Assembly (NCBI GenBank): GCA_946406645.1
Contig: CAMJLD010000001.1
Location: 1 to 64,000, forward strand
Direction of reading: 5' to 3'
Length of the DNA stretch: 64,000 bases
Source of the DNA: an uncultured Candidatus Saccharibacteria bacterium
Lineage (GTDB): Bacteria; Patescibacteriota; Saccharimonadia; Saccharimonadales; Saccharimonadaceae
Shown piece by piece: positions 18,448 through 27,240 of the stretch. Made by a program: the position numbers and the translations under genes. Positions within the stretch are counted from its first letter, which is position 1; the number at the start of each line of letters is the position of its first letter. The notes below the pieces were generated by a model that saw only the letters and a list, made by a program, of their open reading frames with translations, made no database searches and was not told where the DNA came from.

Positions 18448-18833
18448 TGTTAGTTCGTTCTATCGCTACTGAGAAAGCCTACCACGAGCAGACTAAGCGC
18501 ACTTACATGTTCGTCGTCCCAGCAGGCGCAAGCAAGCAGGCCGTCGCACAACAAGTCGCAGATCAGTACAAAGTTACGGTTCTCGGTGTCCGCATCGTTA
18601 TCCGCAAAGGCAAAGCTACTAAGTTTAGCCGCGGCAAGCATGCATATCCAGGCACCACCTATCGCCAAGACAAGCGCATCGCCTACGTCACTTTGAAGGA
18701 AGGCGACAAGATCAAGGTCTTTGACGAAGAACCAGTCGAAGAAGAAAAACCAGCCGACAAAAAGGCTGATAAGAAAGCCGAAAAGGCAGCCGAGAAAGCT
18801 GCTAAGAAAGCCGACAAGAAAGGAGACAAGTAA
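18447..18833 (+). CDS. rplW: 50S ribosomal protein L23 with Lys/Ala/Glu-rich tail
   Basis: RSIATEKAYHEQTKRTYMFVV; tail EEKPADKKADKKAEKAAEKAAKKADKKGDK. Confidence 0.95.
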   Translation: MLVRSIATEKAYHEQTKRTYMFVVPAGASKQAVAQQVADQYKVTVLGVRIVIRKGKATKFSRGKHAYPGTTYRQDKRIAYVTLKEGDKIKVFDEEPVEEEKPADKKADKKAEKAAEKAAKKADKKGDK

Positions 18834-19669
18834 TGGCTATTAAAGCTTACCGTCCAACTACGCCGGCTCAACGTCAGAAAACTACGCAGGACTTCGATGA
18901 AATTACCACTCGTAAGCCATTGAAGAGCCTCGTTAAGAGCAAAAAGCAGCAAGCTGGCAAGAACAACTCTGGCCGCATCACTGTCCGCCATCGTGGCGGC
19001 GGCGTCAAGCGTCATTATCGTATCTTGACCCACAATCTTCCTGCAGGTCTTACCCTCAAGATTGAGGAGATTGAGTACGATCCAAACCGCAGCGCACGTA
19101 TTGCTCGTGTTAAAGACCAGAACGGTGTATATTATTACATTATCGCTGACACCAACATGCAGAAGGGTGCAGAGATCAAGACTGGCGAAGAAGCTCCAAT
19201 CGAGACTTCCAACCGCCTCGCTCTCGAGCAAATCCCAGTTGGTACTCAGATTTACGCAATTGAACTTACCCCAGGTAAGGGCGCACAGTTAGTCCGCGCC
19301 GCTGGTGCAACCGCACAGCTCATGGCTAAGGAAGACGGCTATGCCACCATCCGTATGCCATCTGGCGAGGTCCGCAAGGTTCTCACCGCTTGTAGCGCAA
19401 ACATCGGTGTCGTTGGCAACATTCAGCACCAGAACATCAAGATCGGTTCCGCAGGACGCAAGCGCCGCAAGGGTATTCGCCCAACCGTTCGTGGTGTCGT
19501 GATGAACGCATGTGATCACCCTCATGGTGGTGGTGACGGTGGTCGCCACGGTTCCGGTAAGGCTCCTCGCAGCCCATGGGGCCAGCTCACTTTAGGTTAC
19601 CGCACTCGTCATAATAAGAAAACTAACAAGATGATTGTTCGCAGTCGTCATGAAGGAAAGAGGAAATAG
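18833..19669 (+). CDS. rplB: 50S ribosomal protein L2
   Basis: L2 sequence incl. GVVMNACDHPHGGGDGG. Confidence 0.98.
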   Translation: MAIKAYRPTTPAQRQKTTQDFDEITTRKPLKSLVKSKKQQAGKNNSGRITVRHRGGGVKRHYRILTHNLPAGLTLKIEEIEYDPNRSARIARVKDQNGVYYYIIADTNMQKGAEIKTGEEAPIETSNRLALEQIPVGTQIYAIELTPGKGAQLVRAAGATAQLMAKEDGYATIRMPSGEVRKVLTACSANIGVVGNIQHQNIKIGSAGRKRRKGIRPTVRGVVMNACDHPHGGGDGGRHGSGKAPRSPWGQLTLGYRTRHNKKTNKMIVRSRHEGKRK

Positions 19670-19672
19670 TCT

Positions 19673-19966
19673 ATGTCTAGATCTCTTAAGAAGGGCCTCT
19701 TTGTGGACTACAAGCTTCAGAAGAAAGTCGAAGCTCTTTCCGCAGAAGACCGCACTATCGTAAAGACCTGGGCTCGCTGTTCTACCATCAGCCCAGAAAT
19801 GGTTGGCCGCACGATCGCTGTTCATAATGGCCGCGTCCACGTCCCAGTATTCGTAACTGAGAACATGGTTGGTCATAAGCTCGGCGAATTCGCCCCAACT
19901 CGTAAATTTAAGCGCCATGGCGGCAAGAAAGCCGCTGAGGCCGCTGCAGCAAAGAAGGGAGCATAA
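19673..19966 (+). CDS. rpsS: 30S ribosomal protein S19
   Basis: [19 protein letters not shown]. Confidence 0.98.
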   Translation: MSRSLKKGLFVDYKLQKKVEALSAEDRTIVKTWARCSTISPEMVGRTIAVHNGRVHVPVFVTENMVGHKLGEFAPTRKFKRHGGKKAAEAAAAKKGA

Positions 19967-19969
19967 CAT

Positions 19970-20362
19970 ATGGCCCAGAAAACTGCACACGCATATATTA
20001 AAGGAATTGACGCTCAGCCACGCAAGGTTAGCATCGTTGCTAGCCTCGTCCGTGACCGCTATGTCGCCGACGCTGTCGTGATCCTCGAGAACACCCCACG
20101 CCGCGCTGCAAAGCCAGTCATGAAGGCTATCCAGTCCGCAGCTGCTAACCTTATCAACAGTGGTAGCATCGATACCAAGACGATTGCGATTTCTCGCATC
20201 TCCGTCACCGCTGGTACCCGCATGCGCCGCTATGTTCCAGCTAGCCGCGGTCGCGCACTTCCTTACGAAAAGATTTCGAGTAACATCTTCGTCGAGGTCG
20301 TAGGCGATGAGAAAGTTAAGAAAGCTGCCCCAAAGGCAGAAGATAAGAAGGAGAACAAGTAA
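19970..20362 (+). CDS. rplV: 50S ribosomal protein L22
   Basis: QPRKVSIVASLVRDRYVADAVVILENTPRRAAKPV. Confidence 0.97.
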   Translation: MAQKTAHAYIKGIDAQPRKVSIVASLVRDRYVADAVVILENTPRRAAKPVMKAIQSAAANLINSGSIDTKTIAISRISVTAGTRMRRYVPASRGRALPYEKISSNIFVEVVGDEKVKKAAPKAEDKKENK

Positions 20363-20988
20363 TGGGTCAGAAAGTTAACCCAGTCAGCTACCGTCTCCAG
20401 GTTAATAAGAACTGGAGCAGCAAGTGGTTCTCCCGCAAAGCCGACTTCAAGAACTGGCTTATCGAGGATATCAAGATCCGCGAAGCCGTTGAGAATCGCT
20501 TCAAGAGCCGCCCAACTGTTGATCGTATCAGCATTGAGCGCAGCCCGAACCTTACTACCATCACTATCCGCACCGCTAAGGCTGGTGCCGTGATTGGCAA
20601 GCAGGGTGCAGGTATCAACGAACTCAAGAAAGAGCTCGAGAAAATTACCAGCGCACCACTTCGCATTAATGTCGAAGAGGTCAAGAAACCAGAACTCAGC
20701 GCAAAGCTCGTTGCCGAGAACATCGGCTTCCAGCTTGGCAAGCGTATGAACTTCCGCCGCGCCGTCAAGATGGCATGTGCTTCTACGATGAACGCAGGCG
20801 CTAAGGGTATCCGCGTCGAGGTCTCCGGTCGTCTTAATGGCGCCGAGATGAGCCGCCGCGAGAAATTCATTGAGGGCTCCGTTCCTCTCCATACGCTCCG
20901 TGCAGATATCGACTTCTACGTCGAACACGCACAGACTATCGCTGGTATCGTTGGTGTTAAAGTTTGGATCTACAAGGGGGAGAAATAA
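20362..20988 (+). CDS. rpsC: 30S ribosomal protein S3
   Basis: MGQKVNPVSYRLQVNKNWSSKWF. Confidence 0.98.
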   Translation: MGQKVNPVSYRLQVNKNWSSKWFSRKADFKNWLIEDIKIREAVENRFKSRPTVDRISIERSPNLTTITIRTAKAGAVIGKQGAGINELKKELEKITSAPLRINVEEVKKPELSAKLVAENIGFQLGKRMNFRRAVKMACASTMNAGAKGIRVEVSGRLNGAEMSRREKFIEGSVPLHTLRADIDFYVEHAQTIAGIVGVKVWIYKGEK

Positions 20989-20991
20989 ATT

Positions 20992-21411
20992 ATGGCACTT
21001 ACACAACCACGCAAGGAAGCGCACCGCAAGGTCCGCAAAGGCAAGAACGAAGGTTCCGCAACCCGCTGCAACTACGTTGCTTTCGGTGATTACGGCCTTA
21101 TGAGCCTTGATAATGAACGCGTCAACGGCCGTCAAATTGAGGCAGCCCGCCAGGCAATTACCCGCTACGTCAAACGTGGTGGTAAGATCTGGATTCGCAT
21201 CTTCCCACATACCCCAGTCACCAAGAAACCTCTTGATGTCAAGATGGGTAGCGGTAAGGGTGAACCACAGTTCCACGTTGCCAAGGTTAAGGCCGGTACC
21301 GTTATGTTCGAAATCGCAGACGTTACTGATGAGCAGGCAAAAGAGGCTCTTCGCCTTGCTAGCCACAAGCTCCCAGTTCGCTGCAAGATCGTAAAGAGAG
21401 AGGAGCTCTAA
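20992..21411 (+). CDS. rplP: 50S ribosomal protein L16
   Basis: RQAITRYVKRGGKIWIRIFPHTPVTKKP. Confidence 0.97.
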   Translation: MALTQPRKEAHRKVRKGKNEGSATRCNYVAFGDYGLMSLDNERVNGRQIEAARQAITRYVKRGGKIWIRIFPHTPVTKKPLDVKMGSGKGEPQFHVAKVKAGTVMFEIADVTDEQAKEALRLASHKLPVRCKIVKREEL

Positions 21412-21412
21412 T

Positions 21413-21622
21413 ATGGCAAAGGCAGACAAGAAAGCCGTCAAAGAGGCTAAGGTTGTCTCGAGCAAGCCACTCGATGAGCAACTCAAAGAAAAGCAAGAAG
21501 AGCTCTTGATTGCACGCCAGGGTCTCGGCACTACGCTTCAGAACCCACATCATATCAAGGCTCTCAAGAAGGAAATCGCTCGTATTTATACGAAGATTAA
21601 CGCCACGAAAGGAGATAAGTAA
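21413..21622 (+). CDS. rpmC: 50S ribosomal protein L29 with N-terminal extension
   Basis: Position; LDEQLKEKQEELLIARQGLGTTLQNPHHIKALKKEIARIYTKI. Confidence 0.93.
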   Translation: MAKADKKAVKEAKVVSSKPLDEQLKEKQEELLIARQGLGTTLQNPHHIKALKKEIARIYTKINATKGDK

Positions 21623-21927
21623 TGGCACGCACACTTACAGGAGTAGTGTCCTCCGACAAGCGTGACAAGACGATTACCGTCGAGATCACCTCTCGTGAGA
21701 CACATCCAATTTACAAGAAGCAGTATAGTAAGACGCGCAAGTACACTGCTCATGATGCCAACAACGAGGCTCATGAAGGCGACGTCGTTATGATCGCCGA
21801 AACGCGCCCAATCAGCAAAACCAAGACCTGGACTCTCGTCAAGATTGTCGAGAAGAGCCGTGGTAAGGTTGAGCTCAAGGAAGAAGTCACTGAGGTCGTA
21901 AGTGACAAGAAAGAAGGAGAAAAGTAA
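21622..21927 (+). CDS. rpsQ: 30S ribosomal protein S17
   Basis: RTLTGVVSSDKRDKTITVEI. Confidence 0.96.
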   Translation: MARTLTGVVSSDKRDKTITVEITSRETHPIYKKQYSKTRKYTAHDANNEAHEGDVVMIAETRPISKTKTWTLVKIVEKSRGKVELKEEVTEVVSDKKEGEK

Positions 21928-22296
21928 ATGATTCAGCAAGAAACCCGCTTAAAGGTTGCCGACAACAGTGGCGCTAAAGAGCTTGGTGTTATCCGCGTTC
22001 TCGGTGGCACCCGCGCTCGTTACGCTCACGTTGGCGATATCGTCACTTGTTCCGTCAAGGACGCATCCCCAACCGGTAACGTCAAGAAAAAAGCCGTAGT
22101 CCGCGCTGTTATCGTTCGCACTCGTCAGGCTATTCGCCGTCCAGATGGTTCTACTATCCGCTTCGACGACAACGCCGCTGTACTCGTTAACGAAGACAAG
22201 ACGCCAAAAGGCACCCGCGTCTTCGGTCCAGTACCACGCGAACTCCGCGACCTCGGTTTTAGTAAGATTATCAGCCTTGCGCCGGAGGTCCTATAA
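21928..22296 (+). CDS. rplN: 50S ribosomal protein L14
   Basis: [27 protein letters not shown]. Confidence 0.98.
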   Translation: MIQQETRLKVADNSGAKELGVIRVLGGTRARYAHVGDIVTCSVKDASPTGNVKKKAVVRAVIVRTRQAIRRPDGSTIRFDDNAAVLVNEDKTPKGTRVFGPVPRELRDLGFSKIISLAPEVL

Positions 22297-22616
22297 TGAG
22301 TGTTCGCATCAAGACCGGTGATACCGTAAAGATTATCGCAGGCGCCGCTAAGGGCCAGACCGGTAAGGTCACCAAGGTTCTTCCAGCCGAAAATAAGGTT
22401 TTCGTCGAAGGTTATGGCAAGCGTACTCGCCACATGCGTGGTAGCGCATACCGCCAGGCCGGCAAGAAAGATATTCAGGTTGGTATCGACATGAGCAACG
22501 TCGCTCTCGTCATCGACGAGAAGGCCGGCAAGACTAGCCGCGTTGGTTATGCCAAGGACAAAGACGGCAAGACTGTCCGCATCGCACGCCAAGCTAATAA
22601 TAGGGAGATTAAGTAA
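22296..22616 (+). CDS. rplX: 50S ribosomal protein L24
   Basis: KTGDTVKIIAGAAKGQTGKVTKVLP. Confidence 0.97.
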   Translation: MSVRIKTGDTVKIIAGAAKGQTGKVTKVLPAENKVFVEGYGKRTRHMRGSAYRQAGKKDIQVGIDMSNVALVIDEKAGKTSRVGYAKDKDGKTVRIARQANNREIK

Positions 22617-23188
22617 TGGCTGAAGCTAAATATGAAGCAAGACTCAAGACTCTCTACAACTCGGAGATTCAGAAGAAACTCCAGAAGGAGCTTGGTCTCA
22701 AGAATATCAATCAAGTACCAAAACTAGAGAAGATCATGGTCTCCGCTGGTGTTGGTAAGAAGCGTGAAGATAAGCGCTTCACCGAAACTGTCGAGCTCAC
22801 GCTCACCAAGATTACCGGCCAGGCAGTTACTAGCCGCCTCGCAAAGAAATCTATTGCACAGTTCAAGATTCGCAAAGGTATGGGCGCACCAGTTGGTTAC
22901 GTTACCACCCTTCGCAACGACAAGATGTATGAATTCATTGATCGTTTGGTTAACATCACGCTTCCACACGTCCGTGACTTCCACGGCGTTCCAACCGGAA
23001 GCTTTGACGCTCAGGGCAACTACAGCCTTGGCCTCAAGGAACAGACTGTTTTCCCAGAAATCAGCTTCGAGGATGCAGCCGTTCTCCACGGTCTCGAGAT
23101 TACATTTGTTATTAAGAACGGTTCGAAGGAAGGCAGCAAGTTGTTGCTAGAGAAATTCGGCATGCCGTTTGAGAAGGAGGCTAAGTAA
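22616..23188 (+). CDS. rplE: 50S ribosomal protein L5
   Basis: [11 protein letters not shown]...[34 protein letters not shown]. Confidence 0.97.
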   Translation: MAEAKYEARLKTLYNSEIQKKLQKELGLKNINQVPKLEKIMVSAGVGKKREDKRFTETVELTLTKITGQAVTSRLAKKSIAQFKIRKGMGAPVGYVTTLRNDKMYEFIDRLVNITLPHVRDFHGVPTGSFDAQGNYSLGLKEQTVFPEISFEDAAVLHGLEITFVIKNGSKEGSKLLLEKFGMPFEKEAK

Positions 23189-23189
23189 T

Positions 23190-23459
23190 ATGGCTAAAAC
23201 TAGTGCTGTTCTTCGCGACGAAAAACGCCGCAAGATGTATGAAAAATACGCTACAAAGCGCGCCGAACTTAAGGCAGCTGGCGATATCGAGGGACTTCAG
23301 AAGCTCCCACGCAACTCCAGCCCAACCCGCCTCAAGAACCGCGATATGCTTGATGGCCGCCCACGCGGTTACATGCGTCGCTTCGGCCTCAGCCGTATTA
23401 ACTTCCGCGAAAAAGCAAGCAAGGGTGAAATCCCTGGCGTAACAAAGAGTAGTTGGTAG
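23190..23459 (+). CDS. rpsN: 30S ribosomal protein S14 (long, zinc-free form)
   Basis: [51 protein letters not shown]; no CxxC motif. Confidence 0.97.
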   Translation: MAKTSAVLRDEKRRKMYEKYATKRAELKAAGDIEGLQKLPRNSSPTRLKNRDMLDGRPRGYMRRFGLSRINFREKASKGEIPGVTKSSW

Positions 23460-23475
23460 GAGAAAGGAGAAGATT

Positions 23476-23877
23476 ATGTCAATTCAAACCACTGATCCAG
23501 TAGCTGACTTGATTACTCGCATCCGCAACGCTATCGCTGTCGGCAAGACCGAAGTTCGCGTCCCAACCAGCAAGCTCAAGTTTGCGATTGCAGAGAAGCT
23601 ACAGAAGACGAATTACATTGAGAAGGTTGAGCTCGAGAAGGCTGAACCACGCAACATCCTCCATGTTGTCATCAACAAGGAAGGCGAAAACGCTCGCATC
23701 AATGAAATCAGCAAGGTTTCTACTCCGGGCCGCCGCATTTACGCTGGCGTCTCTGAGATTCCAAAGGTCAAATCTGGTCGCGGTACTGTCCTCGTTTCGA
23801 CGAGCAAGGGTATCATGACTGGCCAGGAAGCCGTCAAGAACAAGCTTGGCGGAGAGATCCTCGTCAAAGTTTGGTAA
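23476..23877 (+). CDS. rpsH: 30S ribosomal protein S8
   Basis: DPVADLITRIRNAIAVGK. Confidence 0.97.
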   Translation: MSIQTTDPVADLITRIRNAIAVGKTEVRVPTSKLKFAIAEKLQKTNYIEKVELEKAEPRNILHVVINKEGENARINEISKVSTPGRRIYAGVSEIPKVKSGRGTVLVSTSKGIMTGQEAVKNKLGGEILVKVW

Positions 23878-23891
23878 TAAACCACAAAATT

Positions 23892-23915
23892 GCGCCTCAA
23901 TCGGGGCGCTTTTTT
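23892..23915 (+). terminator. Rho-independent terminator after rpsH
   Basis: GCGCC-tcaatcg-GGGCGC followed by TTTTTT. Confidence 0.8.
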
Positions 23916-24001
23916 GTTGCTTAAGCTTGCACCCGATAAGCCCAATATGAAACAATAAAATCACTATTCGAAGAATACGAGCTCTTTAGGAGGTGATTTT
24001 A

Positions 24002-25192
24002 ATGAAAGCACGTATTTGGGCTTCAACGAAGTTGGGCTATGTCTGTCCCAAGAAAGAAGCGATGCAAATCTCGGGCATCGCGTCTAATGTCTGCTATGCA
24101 GAAGGCGATTTCGATCAAATTCTAGAACAACCGCCAAAGAAAGCAGAGGAGCGCGTCGAAGGTAATATAGAAGCTGGTCATCACAGTGTCACTGGACACG
24201 TAGACTATGTCTTCGGCCTCTCCGGTATTCCGAAAATTATAGCAATGCTGCTAAATAATGAGAAGGAATACAACACTAGCGAGCGATCTGCCCGCTATGT
24301 CAGAATGCCGCTAGAAGGCATTGAGAAGGAACTCTATGAGAAATGGCGAGAGATATTCGCCAACGTCATCAGGGAGAAACTACCGAAACTGGCAGAAATC
24401 GAGAAAAAAGAGTTGGAGGAAATTCCTAACAGGAAGCAAACGACAGTGACAAAACTCGCGCAGGAAAATGCGAGGTACTTCATTTCGATTTTTACTCCAT
24501 CGACGAATATGGCCTACAAGACCTCTATTCGCCAGGCGGGCTATCTAATTCACTGGGCAAGAAATTTGGCCAAGAGGAAAGATACACCGTTCTATCAGAT
24601 GCTTAGTCCGTATCTAACCGAAGTCGCAGACAACATGTCGAAGTGCCTAGAGGGGTTCGAGCTAGATGACTGCAAGAACCGTGAATTCTCCCTATTTGCG
24701 ACCAGAGTACGCAAGGAGAGTTTTGACGAGACATACTGCGTTAACTATGAGGGAACATTCTCGCAACTCGCTCAGGCGCAAAGGCACCGCACAATCAGCT
24801 ATGAGATGATAGTCCCTGATCCGGAGACGGCAACGTTTTTTGTCCCGCCGATAATTGCGGATAACGACGAGCTAGTACAAGAATACCTTGATGACATGCA
24901 GAAGGTTAAGCATCTCTATCCTCAAGGTATGCTTATCCAGATCAACGAACGCGGTACTCCGGAGGCCTTTATCTTGAAGTGCTACGAGAGAAAGTGCGGC
25001 GCAGCGCAACTCGAAATCTGTCTCCAGACCGAGAAAACACTCATACGCTATGTTGCCGAAACAATCAACGAGTATATCCGAGAGATGCTCAGGCCATACA
25101 TTGGCAAAACTAAATGCCAATTGTGTAAGAATTTCAAGTGCAAGCGACCTTGTCCTTCAGGACCCGATCACGCTTTCGACCGAATCATCTGA
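24002..25192 (+). CDS. thyX: FAD-dependent thymidylate synthase (ThyX) with two tandem ThyX-like halves and Cys-rich C-terminus
   Basis: N-half HHSVTGHVDYVFGLSGIPKIIAMLLNNEKEYNTSERSARYV; C-half QLAQAQRHRTISYEM...FFVPPII...ERGTPEAFILKCYERKCGAAQLEI; tail CQLCKNFKCKRPC. Confidence 0.85.
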   Translation: MKARIWASTKLGYVCPKKEAMQISGIASNVCYAEGDFDQILEQPPKKAEERVEGNIEAGHHSVTGHVDYVFGLSGIPKIIAMLLNNEKEYNTSERSARYVRMPLEGIEKELYEKWREIFANVIREKLPKLAEIEKKELEEIPNRKQTTVTKLAQENARYFISIFTPSTNMAYKTSIRQAGYLIHWARNLAKRKDTPFYQMLSPYLTEVADNMSKCLEGFELDDCKNREFSLFATRVRKESFDETYCVNYEGTFSQLAQAQRHRTISYEMIVPDPETATFFVPPIIADNDELVQEYLDDMQKVKHLYPQGMLIQINERGTPEAFILKCYERKCGAAQLEICLQTEKTLIRYVAETINEYIREMLRPYIGKTKCQLCKNFKCKRPCPSGPDHAFDRII

Positions 25193-25196
25193 ATTA

Positions 25197-25217
25197 TCCC
25201 CCTCGAGAGAGGGGGAT
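25197..25217 (+). terminator. Terminator after thyX
   Basis: ATCCCCCTC-gaga-GAGGGGGAT followed by TTTT. Confidence 0.8.
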
Positions 25218-25235
25218 TTTTGTGGACAGAAGAAA

Positions 25236-25259
25236 GCCCCCTTTGCTAATCAAGGGGGC
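25236..25259. terminator. Second hairpin between convergent thyX genes
   Basis: GCCCCCTT-tgctaatc-AAGGGGGC. Confidence 0.55.
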
Positions 25260-25292
25260 CTTCGGGAGGAGGGAAACTAATGAAATTAGTTA

Positions 25293-26171
25293 TTACGTGG
25301 CACAATTGGGGCAATAGATACCTAAAGCATCCTCGCATATATTAGTAATCTCAATTCTAGTAGCAGGATGATTTTGGGCGTCAGAACTCTTCTCGAGCAA
25401 AGCTTCGATAGTCCCAGATTCCGCAATAGTAGCATAAAGAGCACTCGGCCATAAGCCTTCTTCGACTTCTTTGGCCAAATCCGAAAGATACTCAAAGGAA
25501 AGCATCGTGTTACTCTCAAGGATATTGGGCTGATAGAACGAGAGGTCGCCAGGATTAGACACACCAGTTACCCGATAGCAAATTCCGGAGGAACCCATCT
25601 CGACAGAGAGAATTGCCGAATTGAATGACAAATCATATCCGAAAGAATACAAGATACTAGGATCCGATGCATCAAAATCTGGCTTTTCAAAAAGAGACAA
25701 CTTAACGCTATGGTCGATTGACCTTTCGCCTAGAATATCTCCAAAGTATCCTTTCAGCCAAGCGGCAAATTCCCGGAATAACCTACTAAGAAGCAGCTCA
25801 AACTCGGATTTTCCACAACTCGACGCGTAATTGTTGATCTTATTCCATATATCAACAATTTCGTCGCTGCTAGCTATATACGTACAGTCAAATGCTGGTG
25901 AAAAAATCGAGATAAAATACATCGCATAGTATTCGCTCGATTCATCGTCTCCATATTTTTCAAGCTCCCCATCAAACTTGCCATTCCACTTATTATAGAG
26001 TTCCCTTTCAAGAGGGCTCAATGATTGTCTATTCACGCGTAAAGAGTCTATCTCGTAAGAATGAGAAAGACCTTCGCTGTTCAAGACCATCAAGAGTATC
26101 ATCGGCGCACCTTCTATCCTGAGCTGATGATTACACGGTCCTCCCTTAGATGCAGTTACTTTGAGTTTCAT
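25293..26171 (-). CDS. Divergent ThyX-like paralogue lacking the RHR motif and the HHS motif
   Basis: VLNSEGLSHSYEIDSLRVNRQSLSPLERELYNKWNGKF vs LLNNEKEYNTSERSARYVRMPLEGIEKELYEKWREIF; YFISIFSPAFDCTY vs YFISIFTPSTNMAY; EYLSDLAKEVEEGLWPSALYATIAESGTIEALL vs EYLDDMQKVKHLYPQGMLIQINERGTPEAFIL; start ATG 26171 after AAGGAGGTGAA. Confidence 0.75.
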   Translation of the reverse strand: MKLKVTASKGGPCNHQLRIEGAPMILLMVLNSEGLSHSYEIDSLRVNRQSLSPLERELYNKWNGKFDGELEKYGDDESSEYYAMYFISIFSPAFDCTYIASSDEIVDIWNKINNYASSCGKSEFELLLSRLFREFAAWLKGYFGDILGERSIDHSVKLSLFEKPDFDASDPSILYSFGYDLSFNSAILSVEMGSSGICYRVTGVSNPGDLSFYQPNILESNTMLSFEYLSDLAKEVEEGLWPSALYATIAESGTIEALLEKSSDAQNHPATRIEITNICEDALGIYCPNCAT

Positions 26172-26247
26172 AAAAAATTCACCTCCTTGTAAAGTACTTA
26201 CACCTGTACTGTATCTAGTATAACAGACGAGCCGGAGCGCCCCCACA

Positions 26248-26276
26248 TTGACTTTTCCGCTAATCTGTGCTATAAT
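26248..26276 (+). promoter_or_regulatory. Near-consensus promoter upstream of rplF
   Basis: TTGACT-17 nt-TATAAT; followed by hairpin CTCC-tttta-GGAG and TTTTT at 26283-26307. Confidence 0.7.
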
Positions 26277-26370
26277 GAAAATATACGCTCCTTTTAGGAG
26301 TATTTTTCTTGCAAAAAAGCTACAGATGTGATAAAATAGCCAAGATATTATTAACAAGAAGGGACTTATA

Positions 26371-26907
26371 GTGAGTCGTATCGGAAAACTACCTGTAGAG
26401 GTTCCTGCAGGCGTGACAATTACGGTCAGCGACAAGGAAATTACCGTCGCTGGACCTAAGGGCACGCTTACGGTTCCTGTCCAGGCCAATACCCAGACTA
26501 AGGTCGAGGGTAATCAAATCATCATTACTCGCTCTGATGACGAGCCAAAGTCAAAAGCTTGGCATGGTCTTCAGCGTGCGTTGCTCAACAACGCCGTTCA
26601 GGGCGTTACCAAAGGTTTCGAGAAGAAACTCGAGATCAATGGTGTCGGTTTCCGCCTAAGTGGTGGTCCAAAAGAAATCGAAATGGCTCTTGGCTTTAGC
26701 CATCCAGTCAAGTACAAAGCTCCAGAAGGTATCGAGCTTAAGACTGACAAGATGACTATTACCGTCTCTGGCATCGACAAGCAGAAGGTCGGCCAGGTCG
26801 CAGCTGAGATCCGCGCACTTAAGAAGCCTGAACCATACAAGGGCAAGGGTATTAAGTACGTTGACGAATATATTATCCGTAAAGCCGGTAAGGCAGGGAA
26901 GAAGTAA
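26371..26907 (+). CDS. rplF: 50S ribosomal protein L6
   Basis: SRIGKLPVEVPAGVTITVSDKEITVAGPKGTL; GTG start. Confidence 0.98.
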   Translation: MSRIGKLPVEVPAGVTITVSDKEITVAGPKGTLTVPVQANTQTKVEGNQIIITRSDDEPKSKAWHGLQRALLNNAVQGVTKGFEKKLEINGVGFRLSGGPKEIEMALGFSHPVKYKAPEGIELKTDKMTITVSGIDKQKVGQVAAEIRALKKPEPYKGKGIKYVDEYIIRKAGKAGKK

Positions 26908-26909
26908 AA

Positions 26910-27239
26910 ATGAAAGCAGAATTTAGAGCGAATCGCACTCGTGCAAAGATTCACGGCACTGCTGAACGCCCACGCCTTAGCGTAAATATCAGCAATCTTC
27001 ACGTTACCGCACAGATTATCGACGATGATAAGGGCGTAACGCTCGCCTATGCTACTACCGTTGGCAGCAAGCAGAAGGGTAGCAAGTCCGAACTCGCCGC
27101 ATTCATCGGTAGCGAAATCGCAAAGAAAGCAAAGAAAGCCAAGATCTCGAAGGTTGTCTTCGATCGCGGTTCTCGCCTTTATGCAGGTCGCATGAGCGCT
27201 CTCGCTGATGCCGCACGCAAGGAAGGATTGGAGTTCTAA
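26910..27239 (+). CDS. rplR: 50S ribosomal protein L18
   Basis: RPRLSVNISNLHVTAQIIDDDKGVTLAYATT. Confidence 0.97.
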   Translation: MKAEFRANRTRAKIHGTAERPRLSVNISNLHVTAQIIDDDKGVTLAYATTVGSKQKGSKSELAAFIGSEIAKKAKKAKISKVVFDRGSRLYAGRMSALADAARKEGLEF

Positions 27240-27240
27240 T

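Noticed and set aside
20263-21531. 422-aa minus-strand ORF antisense to rpsC/rplP, and similar long antisense ORFs (8001..8978, 12609..13736, 26598..27497)
   Set aside because: Shadow ORFs from codon bias in highly expressed genes; the sense strand encodes textbook ribosomal proteins or elongation factors and the antisense products show no recognisable domains.
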